A DNA stretch of 64,000 nt from Chrysoperla carnea (Eukaryota; Arthropoda; Insecta; Neuroptera; Chrysopidae), in the NCBI RefSeq assembly GCF_905475395.1, contig NC_058337.1:87724368-87788367 (forward strand), written 5' to 3'. The notes under the pieces are model-generated. The model saw only the letters and a list, made by a program, of their open reading frames with translations, had not been told where the DNA came from and did no database searches. Of the stretch, positions 24,243-37,287 are shown piece by piece; the first letter of the stretch is position 1; each line of letters starts with the position of its first letter. Position numbers and translations under genes: made by a program.

Positions 24243-26475
24243 TTTGAAATAAATGAAAAAATTTAGTATCAAAATAAAAATATGTTTTTAGATTTGTTAA
24301 AATTGATATTATTAATAATTTATTATGCTCATTTTTTTTTTTTATTAAATTAAAAAATGCCATCTCTTTAATCAGTAATAATTATTTCTATGTATTATCT
24401 GATTAACACAAAGTTTTTCATAAATAAATATTTTTGTTATTAGAATATTAGAAGTTGTTGCTATTTTTTTTTGAACCGAAACTGCAGCTTAAAACTACTT
24501 TTTTGGTAGAAACTAGCTGAAACCGTACCCTTGATCGAACACTTATAACATACCAATTCGGTTTGTCTTGCCCAACGTTTGTAAATGCATTTCGAGTTCC
24601 CTTGTGGTGTCCGAAGTGGGTCCAGTTGACAACTGCTCCTTTAACACTCCTTAAATCTGCCACTCACTACTTGTATACTTGATCAACTTTTTTTGTATTT
24701 CTCGTAAACAAGTCTGGACAAAATAAATATTGCAAAGTAATAAATTGAAAAAAGCCTTACTTTTTAACCTTCCTTGTACCTATATGAAACATGTAAACTT
24801 CTTGGAAAATTATAAAAACAGCATTAATATACTAAAATATTACATTAATAGTAATCTACAAATGTATTAAAAGTTAACCAACCGTGCAGGCAATATAACA
24901 AAACATGATGGGTATGTCTTTTGCAGGACATATCGTTAACTTTCTGGTTAAATAATGGTACTATTAATTAGAAATTATTATATTTATTATTCATTCCGAA
25001 TATGGTAAAAGATAATACATCCAGGAATTTTTGTCATCCCCCGTCAAGCCCCGATTTTTCGTCATGTAAGTACTTAGACTAAAAATGACCTGCATAGAAG
25101 TTATTCCTTTTAAATCAAAACCATTGTTGTTTCAAGCATTTTTTAGAAAACTGAATTTTTTTTTTCGTCTATTTTCATTCAGTAAAATTATCTATCGAAA
25201 ATTTTTTCCGAAAATTGAAATTAAAAATTTGTTAATTTAGATTTTGAACTTTCATTAAAGTCCTTTTGGGTTTAAGGATTTCCCAATATCCCTAACGTAC
25301 TGTTGGCGGTTATCTAATCGATCAATATTGAAACTAATATGCTTTTTTGCAATGAAAAAAAATTCTTCGGTGAAGCTGAAACCGTGTGGGGCATTTTTTT
25401 ACTTTTGAGGTGCTTTCTTTTGATAGTTAACTTGTAATGAGTTTAAAATTTTTATTGTGAGTGAAAGTTTTGTTTCCAATTTGGCATTAATACAAAAGAA
25501 ATTCTTTGTATTTCAAAATAACAACGATATTTTTAAAAAATTAGAACATCGGATAACTCAAAATGTGAATAGCAATTAAAGTTTGAGTCACTCTTCATGT
25601 TCCACTAATGCAAATAAGGTAGAATATTATTGCATGACTAATTTATTTAAAATTAAAATATCCATTTAATTTTCTATTAAATTTTAAACCGTTTTAAAAT
25701 TAAAATATTTCACAACAATTTGCTTTTTTTATACTTTAATAGTATTAGAAAAATTGCAGATGACGTTGTATTTCAAAAAAGTGATATTTGACTAAGAGTT
25801 ACACTGGTTAGTGGTTCTTTATCAAATAATTCGGACTTTGATCAACAAATTATGTTTTTCTCTCTACTTGGGTAAAACCGACAATCAGATATACCTGGAT
25901 CAAAATCAAAATTGTGACACACAATAAGAAATATTGTAATCGTAATAAATATAAGATTTTAGATTACGTCATTATATTTCAGTAATCAGATTTTTTTTAT
26001 AGATATACGTCAAGCTTAAAGAACAAAATTTCTTCTCTTTAAAATTTATGAGTAAGTATTAAGCACTTATTTAAGGTAAATAAGTAAAAAATTCATTCAT
26101 CGAACCATAAAAAAAAAATGAATTTACAACAAATACACGTGACTTCTAGATGAAAATTAATGTAAATTATGCTACCCAAAACATTTCAAAGATTAAAAAA
26201 GTTAAATATTAAATAATAGTTAGGTATTAGTCCAGAAGTATAGTAAACCAAGATGTAAATTTTTTTTTTAAAGTGTGTAAGTTTTGTTACTACATGGCTT
26301 ACTTTTTAGCAAAACAAACCGCTTAAAAAGAAATGAAGATGGGAAATATGAAAATAGAATAATAACATGGAGTTCAAACTCCACCACAAAATGTTTTCCC
26401 TTAATTTCATCCTGATACGAAAATACCCCCTTAATCTCCTTCCTTTCAACCCGATACATCCTTAAAATGAATTAA
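24243..26475. other. Gene-free AT-rich stretch
   Basis: No gene, RNA gene or element boundary is recognised. The ORFs on both strands are short and low-complexity. Confidence 0.5.
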
Positions 26476-26641
26476 ATTTATTATCAAATTTCGATTTTTC
26501 CCCAATTTACTAGATTTATTTTTGTATTATATAAATGCGTATTTCGACTGTCATGTAGTCATCATCAGTATCAATTTGTTAAGGGTCTAACGATCTAGGA
26601 AAAAATCAAAAACTGGGGAAAAATCGAAATTTAATAAAAAA
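26476..26641. repeat. Hairpin-forming MITE-like repeat
   Basis: The arms of about 33 bp, 'caaatttcgatttttcccca' on the left and 'tggggaaaaatcgaaattta' on the right, are inverted with few mismatches around a loop of about 100 bp. No target duplication was identified. Confidence 0.55.
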
Positions 26642-27521
26642 TATTCTAGATTTCTCATTGTATTTTTAATATGACTTAGGAAAATCTTGAACTTCAGAGC
26701 TTACTAGGCTCGAAATGTTGTTGACTTACCTTAAAGAGAGATCAGAAAGGAGTAGAAACGTCAAAAAAGAGTAGGGTCGTCAATGGGATCTTTGACTTGG
26801 CTTTGTCTGTCAACTTCAGGGTACGCTATGCTCGTTCTGAGGTATTTTCATTTCTAAAGGAATAATAATTATTTATATGTTAATATGGCATCGATACTTC
26901 TCGATGTTACGTTGTTATGTTGTTGAATAACATAACTGTATTGTCAGTGCTGAAATCATAAAATTAGCAGAAAGTATACGGTTTATAGATCACAAAAATC
27001 ATAGGGCATACGCTAAATTTGTCAAATCAAACCACAGGGTATACGATGTATTCCGCTATATACCTTTCATTACAGCACTGAGATTTGTTCAGTCACTGAT
27101 AACTCCTTGACTAAATCGTCTTGAATATATGTATTTACAATTTTTTTTTCGAAAAAAAAAAGATGTAAGGTCAAATTGTTTGTTATTGTATTAAAACATA
27201 TAAAAATATAAAAAATGTGTTTATGAACAATTATTTTTAACATACAGGATGTCAAAAAAATTAATACACTGAATGATGCGACAGACTTCTGTAAGAGGTG
27301 ATTGGCATCCAACAATAAAGAAAAACGTCGATCAAGAGTGATTCAAGTGTATACAATACGCATCAAAGATAGGGTTACCACACCTCTCCGCTCAAAAATA
27401 CGAACACTTTAAAATCGTAAACGTAACCTTACCTTATCTGAAACATTCCATAACTATATGTATAGTTAGAGTTTGTATGCCACTTTAGTCAATCTTACCT
27501 TTTTAAAAGAAAGCACGCACC

Positions 27522-27715
27522 TGATTTTTAACCCCCAAACTACAAAAAAGGGTCATATAAGCTTGACCCCTATGTGCGTGTCTGTCTATGTGTCTGTCTG
27601 CTTGCCTGTCTGTGGCATCGTAGCGCCTAAACGGATTAACCGATATTGATTTTTTGGGTTTTTTTTTTAAGATAATTTAATGGAGAGTGTTCTTAGCTAT
27701 GTTTTAAGTGCGCAA
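27522..27715 (+). repeat. Family-A dispersed repeat
   Basis: It starts 'tttaacccccaaactac' and contains the CTGTCTG tract, 'gtggcatcgtagcgcctaaa', 'accgatattgatttttt' and 'aatggagagtgttcttagc'. It stops before the 'cccgaaaaattt' end. Confidence 0.7.
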
Positions 27716-28904
27716 TTAAATATACTTACAGTTGCAGTAGCCTTAGCAAAATATAGCAAAATATATTAGGGATATTTAGTAATTCCTGTAGGGTTACCTA
27801 ATAATTTCAGCATCGCATGATTGTCACTAAAAAAATTGCAATAATCTGCTGATTTAAACCTATATCACTTATCTCTTTTTTTCGAAGCAAAATAAAGGAG
27901 AGAATATGGACAGAATTATTCAATTAAACGCTATTTTATGTAATTATTTTACGTTCTTGACTTTTTAAAATTTTTGATTTATTTCACGAATAATTTACTA
28001 CTAATAATTTTTAAAATCTCTATAAGTGAGGATTTTAATAATTTTTTCTAATTTTCTAAAATAAAATCGATATTTTTATAAAAATGACTTATTTCGCGGT
28101 ATATGTATCTATGGTAAAAATTACAACTTTCAATTATCGAAAATAATTCACGATTCTTGTTATGGCACATTGCAGTGGATTTACACCACATATATCCTTT
28201 TAAGGACTCAAGAACAGGGTTGGATATACTTAAGAGCTTTTTGGGCTGCAGCCCATGCCCACGTGGACACAAAAATCATCCAGTCTCAATTCAGTCTCTA
28301 CAAAAATACCCAAAAGTTGCTTTATAATGTGTATATCATAACTACACATACCCTGTCAATTTATTTTGCAATAATATCTTATAGTTGTTGTTTGTATATA
28401 TAAACACTGAGTCATATTTTATAAATAAATTATTCCAGTTGATTGACAATTAGTTGAGTAATTAAGTAGGCCCTTAAGTAGTATTAGCGCAGGGTCCCAC
28501 AAGTTCACGATTCGCCCCTAGACTCAACCCATTAATTGAAATAAATAAGTGATAGGCAGTCTATAGGTACGGAGTTCTAAAAATATCAAAAATTAAAAAT
28601 AGTTTAATGAGCCTGTAATTATTTCTCTATTAAACATGTATTTATTTATAAAACATAATTCATATTAAGGTATATATATAATTATTATTGTATTCTTTAT
28701 CTCAATTTATTCTTTTTTGCAGATAGAACAGGAAGTTGAATCTAATGGCTTTTTAGTTATAAAAAAAGTCGTTTGGGTGTCATTTGGAAACAGAGTACAT
28801 TCCAGGCGTAAAATAATTAGCTTTCCTATTTAAGAATCGATATTGCAATCCGCAGTGAAACAATTTTTTCCTCACATAAAGTTAACACCAATTCCGGAGC
28901 ACAA

Positions 28905-29000
28905 AATATCAGATGATTCACTTAGTGTTGATTGAATCTTTTAGTGAATCATTGACTCATTTAATGAATCATCGATTTATTTAGAGAATAGTTGATTCTT
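28905..29000. repeat. Degenerate short-period repeat of TGATTCA / TGAATCA motifs
   Basis: Motifs such as 'gattcactta', 'gtgaatcattgactcattta', 'atgaatcatcga' and 'ttgattctttta' alternate orientation about every 14-18 bp. No gene or known family is recognised. Confidence 0.4.
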
Positions 29001-29256
29001 TTAGTTTAGACCACCTCTTGGTAGTTTTAGCTATTACCTTCCTTACTTATCGCTCCTCCTACTCGCAATTTGGGAAATGCTAATAACCATCAACTTTGCT
29101 TTCAATAAATTTTGAACGTTCGTTACCTTTGTCATTTTAGAAATTTAATTTTCAAAAATCCGTTATTGTCGGACTCCTCTATACATCATAATAACTATCT
29201 ATGTGCCTAACTATGTTCATTCGAATCAGTTTAGTGGTTTAAGCAATGTTTTGATA

Positions 29257-29285
29257 GATCAGTCTGTCAGTCAGTCAGTCAGTTA
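29257..29285. repeat. (AGTC)n simple repeat
   Basis: A short run of 'cagtcagtcagtcagt' lies in an otherwise unremarkable AT-rich region. A family-B terminal remnant ('cttgggactaaactta') lies downstream near 29,510-29,570. Confidence 0.6.
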
Positions 29286-30265
29286 CGGTTTTCTTTTATA
29301 TATATATAGATATACTTACATTCGACTTATGTTGTTAACCAGTTTGAATGCGTTTGGGGCGCTAACCGTTAACAATGAAAAATCCTGGACAGAGGATGGC
29401 TGTATATCAAGCTCATTAACTAATTTAGTATCAATATTTATAGTTTTAGTATCACATTTACAATTGACAATAACGTCACTTTGTAGCATCAATATTTCCA
29501 ATCGTTTCAATCTTGGGACTAAACTTAACATACTCTGATATTTTTTATATATACGGGGTATGAAAACAGTGATTACAATAATATATAATTAAATAATTTC
29601 TCCTTCTTTAAATGTCAATCCAGTAAAGATTTTAAGATATTTTATGCTATGTACGTTTTCTATAAAGTACTAGCATATGTATTATATGTATGTAAATAAT
29701 ATATTAAACTGAATTAATTTTATACATATTGTTATTATCAATTTTACTCAATTTAAATAAATTATTATAATAAATATATGGAGTGTATTTTTATTAACTG
29801 TGTAATTATTCATAAACAATATTAATTAACTAACAATTGAAACACTCAATAGTTATTTAATAATATTTTACGTCATTGTATTATTATAATGATGTATATC
29901 ATTTTAATTAATTTTAATTAAAATCAATGATTTTATACGTTTTGATACGTTAACTTTTACACATACCAATACAAATTTAATAGTTTTATACTTTTAATAG
30001 AATTGTGTGTGGTCAGTCTCAAATTTTTTGTTTTCCATAGCTAGATCTAAATTTGGAGGAAAGAAATTCCCTTCTATTACTCATTGTATTACAGTTGGCG
30101 CCTAAATCCCTTCCATTCTCATTCTATTATTCATATATTTTCCCAAAAATGGGTGCCAAAAATTAACATGTTTTAAAGTAATTGGTAGGACTTGACAGTT
30201 ATGGTGCCTTTAAAAATATTAAATAGTAAAATAGTGTTTTTAATACATTTGCTGATAACATAATA

Positions 30266-30841
30266 GGGAATATTCATGTAATTTTTTCATATTTTTAATT
30301 CATTGTTTACACCGTTAAAACAGTAAAAAATATAAATACTGCTTAAAAATGCTGTATTTAAGTGTAAAAAAATATTTAAAATAGAGAATAATTTTGAGAT
30401 GTTTAAACGCAGCTTTTTGGCACTCTCTATTGATGACGTATTAATATGTGAGCTGTCAATTAGTGACAGTTCAATGTATAATTTACACTTTAAAAAAATG
30501 CATTTACAACACAGAATTTACACACGTTATTATTAAGTTTTTTAATAAAAAGCCGTAGAATAATATAACTCAATGTAATGCTACACAAAATATAAGTAAT
30601 TAATATCATACAGTATGTCAACTAATCTGACAAGCATATACTATGACGTCACGTCCGTTTTAAAATTTGAATTTCCGTTTTAGTTATTTTAATTTTTCTC
30701 ACTAAATTTGTACTTTTATTAATTAATTTTAAGTAATTAAAAAGATATTAGTTACTAAAATAATGGTTTAGTTGAAATGTCCAGACAATAAAGTTACAAA
30801 AAAAAAAAATTGAACCAAATTTAAATTTCATGAATATTCCC
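30266..30841. mobile_element. TA-flanked TIR element, 576 bp
   Basis: The left end GGGAATATTCATG (30,266) and right end CATGAATATTCCC (30,841) are perfect inverted repeats. They extend to about 19 bp with one mismatch. TA lies directly outside both ends. There is no ORF of note. It reads as a Tc1/mariner-like MITE. Confidence 0.62.
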
Positions 30842-31728
30842 TATTCTATTTTTTTGCCACGATTTCTTTACAAACCATTTTGTTATTTCATAGAAATGAA
30901 AATGATAAAAGACCTTAACTGCGAATCTTAAGTGTATACTTGACCTTATAATATTTGACACATTTAATTAATGCTATCATGAATTATTATTGTATTACAA
31001 CATACTTTTTTATCATCCCAAAAGAAAAATAATAATTTTATAAGAAATATTATCAGGTCATACTATTTCGCAAGAATAATCACAAAAACTAGTCATCTAA
31101 TTATAATAATCTTCTTTTATAAATGATTTCAAGTGAATATATATTACTCTCTCACTTACCTAGCACTTATACAGAGGCGGATTTAGGATGTAGTATATTC
31201 AGTATGGAGATAGATGCCTAGAACTAGGACGGCAACATTTGAAGAACGTCCAAAATTTAAAAGGTCTCTAATATTGAATGATTTGAAAACAATAAATATT
31301 TGAAAATTAGATGTTTAATTTTAATATTCACTTCCACAAAAAGGGTGCCATTATAGAACTGTTGCTAGAGCGAAATAAAATCTAAATCCACGATTACTAG
31401 TATACAATTAGTATGGTTTATATGCGCCAAAATATTAAGCAATCCTGCAAATAATGATTCCGCGATAACGCTTGGTACGAATGTTCCATGGACCCATATC
31501 TTTGTTTTTAGAGATGGTGCTATAATGGCACCCATAATGGCACATTATGATGATTCGGGTGGGATTCTGCATTTTTTAGTCAATTTCGAAAAATGACCTT
31601 TATTCGAATCGTCATATCTCGTGGAAGATTTGACATATAAACAGGATAGGAATGCTGTTGCAATAGAATGTAAGGGGAAAAATGTATTGTCCTCGAGGTA
31701 CGAAACTTGAGAAAATGTGAATTAAAAT

Positions 31729-32293
31729 CAGTGTTGGATTTACCGGGAAGCAAAGGAAGCAATTGCTTGGGGCCCCGCTTGGGCAGGGGCCCCAAAAAAT
31801 GGAAAATTTTGAAACACATTCGAAATTTAAAAAAAAAATAACACATGAAAAAAAGAAAAAATCCATGTCAACAATATATATATTGTACCAAATCATTTTC
31901 AAGGATGAACTGTTTTCAGCGTTTCCAAATGTTGAATGCCTCATCAGGCTATTACCGATAGCGATAGCTAATAGTACAGTATTAATACCGATAGCTAATA
32001 GTACAGGGGAGAGATCGTTCAGCGCATTAAAACGCGTCAAAAATTATTTACGTTCATCGATGTGTCAAGAAAAAGTTAGTGATTTAGGGTTACTGTTTAT
32101 CGAAAAAGACAAGCTTGAAAAACTTGACTTTGATGATGTCATTCATCAATTTGCGACTGAGAAAAGTAGAAAAAAGTAGAAACTAGTTATTCATTATTTT
32201 GAAATATCGGGGGGGGGGGGGGGGAGATTTTACAATGAGGACCCCAAAAACCTGAGGTTGCTTGGGGCCCCGTCAGAGGTAAATCCGGCACTG
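31729..32293 (+). mobile_element. hAT-family deletion derivative with intact TIRs and 8 bp target duplication
   Basis: The left TIR CAGTGTTGGATTTACC (31,729) and right TIR, read inward as CAGTGCCGGATTTACC (from 32,293), differ at two of 16 positions. Both are followed inward by a 'gggcccc'-rich block. The flanks carry the exact duplication ATTAAAAT (31,721-31,728 and 32,294-32,301), the 8 bp size diagnostic of hAT. The 565 bp body keeps only the 3' end of the transposase plus a run of 16 G (32,209-32,224). Confidence 0.88.
31905..32179 (+). pseudogene. C-terminal fragment of hAT transposase (dimerisation region)
   Basis: The frame reads through a FPNVECLIRLL stretch, then NSTGERSFSALKRVKNYLRSSM, QEKVSDLGLLFIE and LDFDDVIHQFA. 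This is the conserved C-terminal dimerisation region of hAT transposases of the ZMYM1-like group, ending at TAG 32,177-32,179. The 'NSTGERSFS' segment includes a small internal duplication (PIAIANSTVLIPIANST). The catalytic DDE residues and the zinc-finger N-terminus are gone, so it is not functional. Confidence 0.8.
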
Positions 32294-32301
32294 ATTAAAA
32301 T

Positions 32302-33764
32302 CTCTGAAAAAAGTTAGAGATAATTATTAGATTTAAAAAAAAATATAGGTAAAAAACATTTTCGCTGCCTTCAAAACGATAACAAAAAAATTAATCGTAC
32401 TCTCTTTTAATTTTAAATAGAAGTTAAAAAAATTTTAATTTTAAATAGAAGTGATTTGAAATTTTAGCGAATTTCCGAAGGAAATGAAGCTACTGCTTTT
32501 GTACTGATGATGAAATTTTTTTTAAATTTCTTCAAATGTTCATCGATTCTACTTAATAGATATCAAAAATGACAAATATATATCTATCTGTATCTATTCG
32601 TTTGTGTCTTTAAATTCTATGGCGGTCGCAATTTAAGTCCGATTATATATATGAATACCATTTGATATCAAGAAGGGTTTTGGTATTTGAAATATCAAGT
32701 TCGTTAATGAGAAAAATCGACACATAAACAAGCGCTGGGAGAGTGCGCAAAATATAAAATTTTGAATTTTTTCAAAATAAAAAATATTTTTGCAGTTTTA
32801 AGCAAAAAAATAATATTGAAATTTTTTCTAGGCGCTTAGTTTTCGAAATAAAAAAATTTTGAAAAAATTAAAAGTGTGCTACGAAATTTTTCTTGTTTGA
32901 AATGGAATGTGTATAATGAAACAAATGATAATTATGTTTAAATTCTTAAGTATAGATATTAAAATCATTTGGAGAATGTTAACTGCAGCATAAATTAAAA
33001 CATATGTACATAATCTAAAATTCTAAAATTTCATTCATGAATATATTTATTAATTAAATAGGTAATGATTAACGTAATAACGGGGAATCCACAATGTAAT
33101 TATGACTTAAAACCCCCACCACTCGAGTTGAAACATAGTCGGGCATGGCTGTTTTGGAGTCTCTTATACAATGAGGCCTCCAACCAAACTAAAGAATTCG
33201 ATTTGATAGAGCGTGATTTTATGTGACTCAAAATACGAGAAGTTTCTTATCTCGCATAATGTAACTTGAAAAAGAATCCCCACACCCGGAGAGCTGAAAT
33301 ATTTGGAAATGGTATTTCGATCGCCAATATTATTAATTTTTAAAAATTTGGCGGCCATTAGGTCACTTAGGGCGAAATTTCGATTTTTAAGTTCTGAAAA
33401 CTATATATATGCAAAGTTTCAGAGCTGTATAAAAAACTGTACTGATTGCACCATTATAATACAATATCTATATTTTCAGTCTGAGCTATTATGATGAATT
33501 GATTCATTTTAAACTTGAAAACCTACGATGACGATGGACTTAATATTAATTTGAATATCGTTGATGACTAAATCAACAGATTTCTATGTAATTAACACGT
33601 CATCTTGTTAAAGTTTTAATGTAGTGAGGAAGTAATTATATGTTCTGTATATAACAATAATTCTGTGACATTATATTATAATAAAGTTGATAATAATTTG
33701 TATTTAAAAACTATTATAGACCGGTATTCAGTCGATTCAGTTTGGAGAAGGCTATAAGGAAACA
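32302..33764. other. Gene-free stretch
   Basis: AT-rich, with A and T homopolymers; no gene or repeat boundary recognised. Confidence 0.45.
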
Positions 33765-33870
33765 GCTAATTTAAAGGAGAGTGTTTTTAGATACGTTTCA
33801 AGTGCGAGTTTAGGGTTCTGCACCCGAAAAATTTTTCTGGGGTTTTTCAAATTTTTTAAATTTTACTCAC
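33765..33870 (+). repeat. Family-A dispersed repeat fragment
   Basis: 'ggagagtgtttttagatacg', 'caagtgcgagtttaggg' and 'acccgaaaaatttttctggg' match the 3' part of family A. The 5' part with the CTGTCTG tract is absent. Confidence 0.6.
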
Positions 33871-34764
33871 TATACTACAATACGAAGGAAACGTGATTAT
33901 AGGTCGAAATTCGAATGTCTTCGTGGTGTCCAGAGGAGGGAGTGTAAAAGAGGTCAAGTGTAGTTCAAGAGGATAAACCAGGAATTAAACAGGTTCAAAA
34001 AGGAGAAGTAGTGTCAAGGGTACTATAATGTGGTAGTATTTGAACCTTATTGAAAATAATGCTATCTAATTTATAGTCTATAAGGATATTAGCAAAGTTT
34101 TGCTTTAACAATTAAATTTTACCAAAATTATAATGTAATAGCCCGAAGGACTGATAGAAGGGTGTTAACTATAAAGCGTTAAGTCCATTTAAATAAAATA
34201 AAGTAGGTATGGCGAACAAATGGCACGGGTGCCACTGATGGCAAGCGATACAATATTTTGGGCACGTCATCATCGATCACAAAGTTCACTATGAATTATT
34301 ATGTTATGAACGGATGCGAGTGAACTTACAAACGCGCGCTCGATTGTTTTTGTATGGTCACTTTTTTTTGTATAGTTTGTTTACGCATCGCAAAATGGTC
34401 AATTCCGTTTTCGTTTCTTTAGAAGAAATGGCACGTTGATACATAAAGTATTGTCACTTCTGAACTAAAGCATTTATGTAAACTTGAGTTACTTTTTGAT
34501 ATATTAATTTAAATATAAAATATTCAAATTTCATATAAAGAATTAAACAACAACATCCTAATGTTATGTTGGTATAATAATGAATACGTCAAATATATTG
34601 AAGAATGCCTAATATTATAAAAATTAATTACAAATATACATACCTAACATTTAAGTACCTATTTAATTTATTTAAAGTGATAATAAAGTTATATAAAAAT
34701 TACATATATTGCTTTCATTTATTTATAAATTAAATTTATTTAATTGGTTCAACATCAATACCAG

Positions 34765-35004
34765 TCAATCTTAGTGGCTCAGTTGGATAAGGCAAAACCA
34801 ATTCCGTTCGTGGTATGCCTAGGGTAGTGGGTTCGATTCCCGCCGGCACAACAAAAATTAATTTAATTATTAGTTGTGATAGGCTGGTGTAATGCATGGT
34901 ATGGGCATGAAGGAGGTGCACTCAGCCTCTCGAAATAATTAAGGAGCTGATAAATGAAATTCACCTTGTGGTGTTTCGTTGTAATCTAACCTACGAGGGG
35001 TATA
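34765..35004 (+). mobile_element. tRNA-derived SINE, nearly full length
   Basis: The tRNA-like head has an A box TGGCTCAGTTGG (34,773 region) and a B box GGTTCGATTCCCG (about 34,829). The body follows: 'ggctggtgtaatgcatgg', 'gaaggaggtgcactcagcc', 'aaggagctgataaatgaaat'. The 3' end is 'gtaatctaacctac', a decayed version of the TAACC tail seen in the other copies. The two Pol III promoter boxes identify it as a SINE. Confidence 0.75.
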
Positions 35005-36546
35005 ACGTATGCTCAAAAAAGAGCCACAACCTGTAAATAAGAAAGATAAATATAGTTTCTGAATTCTATAACTTTCACGTGCAATTAATAATAAAGTCAA
35101 ATATTTTAAATCAGTTCCTTAAAAAAGCATTAAATATTGTATACATTTAAAAATTGCCACATGTTGGCTTTGAAAAAAAATAATCAACTATTACGTAAGA
35201 AAAGTAATCCAGTTTTGTTGAAATTTTCTTAGAATACATGTCATTACATATAAATATAAGTTAAAAATATATTTTATATTTTAGATAATTTCATACAAGT
35301 TTAAGTAAAAAATCGTGAGATGTTATAATGAGATATTTGTCTAATTCAGAGAAAAATTACCAAGTGGATCTTGTTCATATATAAGTCCATTGTATAAATT
35401 ACCTATAACTATCTTTAGAAAATTTTTTCAATAATGACTGATGATTAAAATTAATTATTTAATTACCAGAAATTTATGGAAAAATTTTCAACGAACTTCA
35501 AGAGCAAAAATTGTACTACGAATAAAAATAATTGATTTGTTGGTTTTTTATTCAAAATTATTTTCTGAGAATTTTTTTTTTTTAAATATTAACATCATGA
35601 ACTTATCAATATGTTACACCACCTCTTATTTTAAAAATGCAAGAAACAATTCTTAATGTTTGACTGAAAGTATCTTCGAAACTTTGAATGCTGCCGAAAA
35701 TAGCTAAACAGCTTATCAAAAAAATCATTATGCTAATAAACTATCCATCATAGTTTTCTGAAACTTATGATTAATTATGCACTTTGTGATACATTTAAAT
35801 AGTCTTTTAAAGTAAGATTCGATTAAATAATAATAACCATCCGCCGAAGATCGTAATAAAACAATTCAGAATTCTATGTAATCCGTAATAAAGCGATAAA
35901 AAACCCCTGTCCACTGTATATGGGAAATGGCTTTCGGTCAAATGTCACCAGAATTTCGAAAAATGCATATGATGTCATAGTTATAACAATTAGAATAGAA
36001 TAAAAACGTGCATTTTTGTGAGGCAGATTGTAAATTTCACGGAAATGGTTCGAAATAAGTTCCTAGGACCCCAAAACGTCGAGGTGTGATGAAAGAAAAC
36101 CCAATTTTAAAAAATCGTACAAAAATCAATAAAATTGACAACACTGTTCTGTTATTAAAATAATAAGATTTAGAACAATATGTATGATTATAGCCTTAAA
36201 CATAACTTTCAAGCCAACTATCAAGGACATTTCAAAGTAAACTTTTACTTTTTAAACAAGAAAAAACTCCTAAAATAGACTTTAAAACCAAGTTTCACAT
36301 CTTCAGCACATTATCTTCAGCAGCTTTACTAGAGTGAATCGATGGACATTTTAAGGTCTTTTGAATTTCATCATCGATATAGTACCAATAGTTAAATTTC
36401 CTTTCGATAAAATAAACTATACTCGTGTCGAAATTGATCCGTCCGTTATTAGAAAGACTAGATCCCATCACGAAACGAATACACAAGCAGATAAAGAAAT
36501 ACATAGATAATAGTTTAAAGATCCTTTTATTAACTAAAAACAAATG
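35005..36546. other. Gene-free stretch
   Basis: AT-rich sequence without a recognisable gene, RNA or mobile-element end. Confidence 0.45.
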
Positions 36547-36989
36547 GAAAAAACCATTGTCTGAGTTAATTGTTGAAAAGCCCACATATACATACATGAC
36601 ACACACATTATTCCCATAGAATACATACTACATAATTTGCGTCCTCATGGGTAAACAGTGATGCCTACGAAAAAATTTTTCAAACAAAAGTTGTTTATTA
36701 TTTTTAATAGGAACATTTTTTATATTTAAAATTTTGTTCTATATCTAACGGTTTACAAGATGAGTCCTACAGACCCAAGACCCAATTGATCTATGTGCCT
36801 CATTTACGAACCCAACCTCACTTTTTACGTCTTGAGTACACTATAAAAATTTCAGATTGATACCTTTTTTCTTGTTTGAGTTATCGTGTTTACGGACGGG
36901 CAGACATTCAAACAGACAACCGGAAATGGATTTACGAACAACCTGTACCAAAATTTTGCTCGTAGCATCAATATTTTTAAGAGATTAAC
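36547..36989 (-). repeat. Family-B dispersed repeat, 3' end lost
   Basis: It runs from 'ctgagttaattgttgaaa' through 'gtaaacagtgatgcctacga', 'acaagatgagtcctac' and 'gagttatcgtg' to 'catcaatatttttaagag'. The usual 'catggtataaa' terminus is missing. Confidence 0.72.
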
Positions 36990-37233
36990 AGTCGTATTCA
37001 ACTAAAAAACTAGTTAAAATATTCTAAATGGATTGTTTCAATACCCTGTGTATACTGAAATGCCAATGTTTGTATTATTTACTTTTGATTCACAAAATTC
37101 ATGCTGAAAGATACAGTTTTCGAATTCAGAATTATTCTTTAGGTCTAGAAAACTCTTAAAAAATTTCAGCTGGCTATGTCTTTTGTTTTGAGTTATCATG
37201 TTCACAGGCAAATAGATGGGCAATGCTTATGAG

Positions 37234-37287
37234 ATAAAAATTTGGTATACGAGTTCATAAAATCAACTCTTATACCAAATTTTTATA
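37234..37287. repeat. Short perfect-type hairpin
   Basis: The arms 'ataaaaatttggtatacgag' and 'ctcttataccaaatttttat' are inverted with one to two mismatches around a loop of about 14 nt. It is a strong local hairpin of unknown role. Confidence 0.6.

Noticed and set aside
24067..24363. 98-codon minus-strand ORF
   Set aside because: Overlaps the end of the Helitron-like element at 23,777-24,242 and has no family motif.
34205..34260. 'ggtatggcgaacaaatggcac' reminiscent of a hAT terminus
   Set aside because: No inverted partner or 8 bp duplication found in the following few hundred bases.
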